Shown here: piece by piece, positions 63,936-64,000 of the stretch
Numbering within the stretch: the first letter of the stretch is position 1
Layout of the letters: every line of letters starts with the position of its first letter
From: Streptosporangiaceae bacterium NEAU-GS5
GTDB lineage: Bacteria; Actinomycetota; Actinomycetes; Streptosporangiales; Streptosporangiaceae
Direction of reading: 5' to 3'
Assembly: GCA_017592665.1 (NCBI GenBank)
Contig: JAGFNW010000010.1
Location: forward strand, 203,186 to 267,185
Length of the DNA: 64,000 nt
The notes under the pieces: generated by a model
Told to the model about the DNA's origin: nothing
Seen by the model: the letters and a program-made list of their open reading frames with translations, nothing else
Databases searched by the model: none
Position numbers and translations under genes: made by a program

Positions 63936-64000
63936 TTACCCGACGATGGGCCAGCCGATGACCTGGTCGAGCTGGAGGTTGCGGAGAACGGCGTTGTCCA
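63936..64000 (-). CDS. C-terminal end of an unidentified gene, cut by window edge
   Basis: The last 20 codons of a minus-strand frame end in DNAVLRNLQLDQVIGWPIVG and a TAA stop. The residues look protein-like and the gene would be convergent with lysR. Too little is present to name a family. Confidence 0.45.
   Translation of the reverse strand, partial: DNAVLRNLQLDQVIGWPIVG

Overview
The window is high-GC DNA with dense genes, frequent 4-bp ATGA/GTGA overlaps and many GTG/TTG starts, typical of a filamentous actinomycete. The gene set (paired secreted LamG and RHS giants, DUF574 methyltransferase, tandem DUF202 proteins, an aroC-aroK-aroB-aroQ run behind a prepilin peptidase, UBP zinc finger next to a Na+/H+ antiporter) suggests Streptosporangiales, perhaps Nonomuraea or Streptosporangium. 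That placement is inference. No tRNA, rRNA, transposase, integrase or CRISPR array was seen.

Layout. 1-2256: the end of a sugar ABC-importer ATPase and a divergent LacI regulator, with two LacI-type operators between them. 2265-9451: a thioredoxin-type glutathione peroxidase, a secreted lytic-transglycosylase-like protein with a hexapeptide repeat, a TetR regulator divergent from a diiron oxygenase-like protein with twin operators, two DUF202 membrane proteins, a UBP zinc finger and Na+/H+ antiporter, and a proline-rich repeat protein. 9693-20112: DinG helicase, MOSC protein, methyltransferase, SGNH hydrolase, the shikimate run (aroC, aroK, aroB, aroQ) with a prepilin peptidase, SseB and a quinone-reductase-like enzyme. 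20129-40182: a catabolic region with a ring-opening amidohydrolase (cyanurate hydrolase/barbiturase family), carbamate kinase, a C45 Ntn-hydrolase, two separate hydantoinase/oxoprolinase hyuAB pairs, a CaiB CoA-transferase with a fused AccD-AccA-like carboxyltransferase, a nitrilase-family amidase, an aminotransferase and several small genes. 40229-52662: a two-gene operon of giant secreted proteins, one with six LamG domains (about 2246 aa) and one RHS protein (about 1892 aa). 53692-63877: genes for a form I molybdenum carbon monoxide dehydrogenase (coxM-coxS-coxL plus an XdhC/CoxF-like gene), then PH-domain, PEBP, aldehyde dehydrogenase, alcohol dehydrogenase and VOC genes, ending at a LysR regulator.

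The most informative signals are these. (1) CoxL carries the AYACSFR active-site loop that marks genuine aerobic CO oxidisers. (2) The LysR gene and coxM, nearly 5 kb apart, both have a palindrome of the form TTAAG-N6-CTTA upstream, which points to a CutR-like regulator of CO oxidation. (3) The ring-opening amidohydrolase, carbamate kinase and C45 hydrolase form an operon-like trio next to hyuAB that fits no pathway I can name and may be an undescribed route for cyclic amides or imides. (4) A 75-nt nested hairpin with 24 base pairs lies between the divergent hyuA and CaiB genes. (5) The LamG protein ends in a four-fold cysteine motif just before the RHS gene.

Several very long open frames lie antisense to real genes (for example opposite the LamG and RHS genes). 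They are high-GC artefacts and are left out.
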